From positions 1-6,083 of the forward strand of contig CAMOGO010000080.1 of NCBI GenBank assembly GCA_946614075.1: a DNA stretch of 6,083 bases. Reading direction: 5' to 3'. The stretch is from an uncultured Lachnospiraceae bacterium (lineage in GTDB: Bacteria > Bacillota_A > Clostridia > Lachnospirales > Lachnospiraceae). How positions within the stretch are numbered: the first letter of the stretch is position 1; each line of letters opens with the position of its first letter. The notes under the pieces were generated by a model. That model saw only the letters and a list, made by a program, of their open reading frames with translations, made no database searches and was not told the DNA's origin. This document shows positions 5,053-6,083 of the stretch, in pieces. The translations under genes and the position numbers were made by a program.

Positions 5053-6075
5053 ATGGGAAGTAAGATTTTTGCTATTTATGATCCGGAGGAGGGCTTCGCC
5101 GAGAGGCTGGCCCGGGCTCTGACGAGGGAGGAGTACGACTATCGGTTCCGCGCCTTTACGGACCGGTCCAGCTTTCTGGACGCCTTGCAGCGGGAGAGGG
5201 CTTCGGTCGCCCTGGTGGCGACCGGCGGCATGTCGCACGAGGAGAGCCGTGATTTTCTTGCACAGGTCAGGGGCTTTGCCAAGCATTGCTTTCGCTTCAG
5301 TCCCAGGAAGAGGGAGCTGGGGCAGATCGCGGAGAGTGTGCCTGAGTTTGGCGCGGGTCCGGACGACACCGCGTCCATGGTCAGACGGATTTACCAGTAC
5401 CAGAATGCCCAGGGGATTTTCCGGGATGTGATGGAGACGATCCGGATGGAGACCTTGCCGGAGCGGATCAAGCTGCCGGGTAGGGCCGCGAGGAAGATCG
5501 CGGTATTTTCCCCCAAGGGCGGCTGCGGGAAGAGCACCCTGGCTTTGCGCCTGGCACAGGAACTTTCGGCGCAGGGGAGGGCTCTGCTTTTGCAGATGGA
5601 CACCTTCTCGGAGGACTGTGTACGGGAGGACCGGCGGGGCGATCTCGGCGACTGTTTTTACTATCTGCGGCAGAATTGCCTGGACAAAGAGACCTGGGAG
5701 GGGCTTCACGGGAGCCTGCGGAGTGTAGACGTGATCGGGCCGCCTCTTAATCCGGAGGATATGGAGGAGATCGGGCCGGAGGAGTGGGCTTCGTTTCTGG
5801 AGGCACTGGCGGGCTTCGGCTATGCCTTTTTGGTGCTCGATGCCGGGAGCAGCTTCCGGACGATCAGCATGGCCTTTGAGAGCTGCGATGCCGTGGTGGT
5901 TCCCGGGAGCGGAGAGCCGGACGGGAAATGGGAGCATTTTATGCGGTATCTGAAGGGCACCGGGCATGGCAGCTGGGAAAGCAGGATCCGGCGCATCCGG
6001 TATCTTCCCCGCCCGGAGGAGCGCGCGGCCAATGAAGCCGAGGTGAGGAAGCTCGCGGCGGAGTACGCGCGGTAG
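5053..6075 (+). CDS. CpaE/MinD-like P-loop ATPase with degenerate receiver-like N-terminus
   Basis: This 340-residue protein appears complete. Residues 1-115 look like a pseudo-receiver domain: beta-strand KIFAIYD then a helix, and a strand VALVATGGMS where receivers carry the phosphoacceptor Asp, here Ala/Thr. Residues 148-300 are a SIMIBI-class ATPase: deviant Walker A KGGCGKST (155-162) with signature K155 and catalytic K160, an LLLQMD segment ending in D183 at the switch-like position, and Walker B-like FLVLDAGSS with D263, lacking the Pro usual in MinD/ParA (DxPP). VVVPGSGEPD (281-290) matches the nucleotide-base strand of the fold. The arrangement fits CpaE-type proteins of Tad/Flp pilus assembly and localisation, but no tad gene is visible, so the role is inferred. 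Arginine codons are mainly CGG and AGG, unlike glgB. The start is supported by a G-rich ribosome binding site and a strong upstream promoter. The next gene would begin past the window edge. Confidence 0.85.
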   Translation: MGSKIFAIYDPEEGFAERLARALTREEYDYRFRAFTDRSSFLDALQRERASVALVATGGMSHEESRDFLAQVRGFAKHCFRFSPRKRELGQIAESVPEFGAGPDDTASMVRRIYQYQNAQGIFRDVMETIRMETLPERIKLPGRAARKIAVFSPKGGCGKSTLALRLAQELSAQGRALLLQMDTFSEDCVREDRRGDLGDCFYYLRQNCLDKETWEGLHGSLRSVDVIGPPLNPEDMEEIGPEEWASFLEALAGFGYAFLVLDAGSSFRTISMAFESCDAVVVPGSGEPDGKWEHFMRYLKGTGHGSWESRIRRIRYLPRPEERAANEAEVRKLAAEYAR

Positions 6076-6083
6076 GCCATCGG

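Noticed and set aside
4951..5967. Minus-strand 338-codon frame opposite the ATPase gene
   Set aside because: It is Pro/Leu/His/Arg-rich antisense translation of a gene with a clear Walker A motif. It has no promoter or ribosome binding site.

Overview
The window looks like chromosomal DNA of a moderately GC-rich Clostridia species, most likely Lachnospiraceae or Oscillospiraceae. The basis is a short Firmicutes-type glycogen branching enzyme, near-consensus sigma-A promoters in an AT-rich intergenic region, G-rich ribosome binding sites and a candidate CcpA (cre) site. This is inference; the window holds no taxonomic marker gene.

Layout. Positions 2-2584 (+) encode a large single-pass membrane protein, open at the left edge of the window and so probably 5'-truncated. 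It has an acidic N-terminal part, seven near-identical 17-residue Ala/Lys/Glu repeats, an Arg/Ser-rich stretch running into an Asp/Tyr/Glu-rich stretch, one transmembrane helix, a long Thr/Glu/Ser/Pro stalk and a C-terminal C-type-lectin-like domain. Positions 2585-2878 are a convergent intergenic region packed with secondary structure: two A/T-flanked bidirectional terminators, a third terminator-like hairpin, a pair of ~53-bp inverted structured repeats and an extra 10-bp hairpin. Positions 2879-4768 (-) encode a complete 1,4-alpha-glucan branching enzyme (glgB). Positions 4769-5052 are a divergent promoter region: a glgB promoter with an overlapping cre-like site and a leader hairpin on the minus strand, and a strong promoter with a ~117-nt leader on the plus strand. 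Positions 5053-6075 (+) encode a complete CpaE/MinD-like P-loop ATPase with a degenerate receiver-like N-terminus. The last 8 bases are unassigned.

How the parts relate. The three genes do not form an operon: the lectin protein and glgB converge, and glgB and the ATPase diverge. glgB serves glycogen synthesis and may be under carbon catabolite control. The lectin-stalk protein is predicted to display a binding domain outside the cell. The ATPase resembles the CpaE-type proteins of Tad/Flp pilus or polar-localisation systems, but no pilus gene is visible here. The least explained part of the window is the paired, inverted, covarying structured repeat between the convergent genes.
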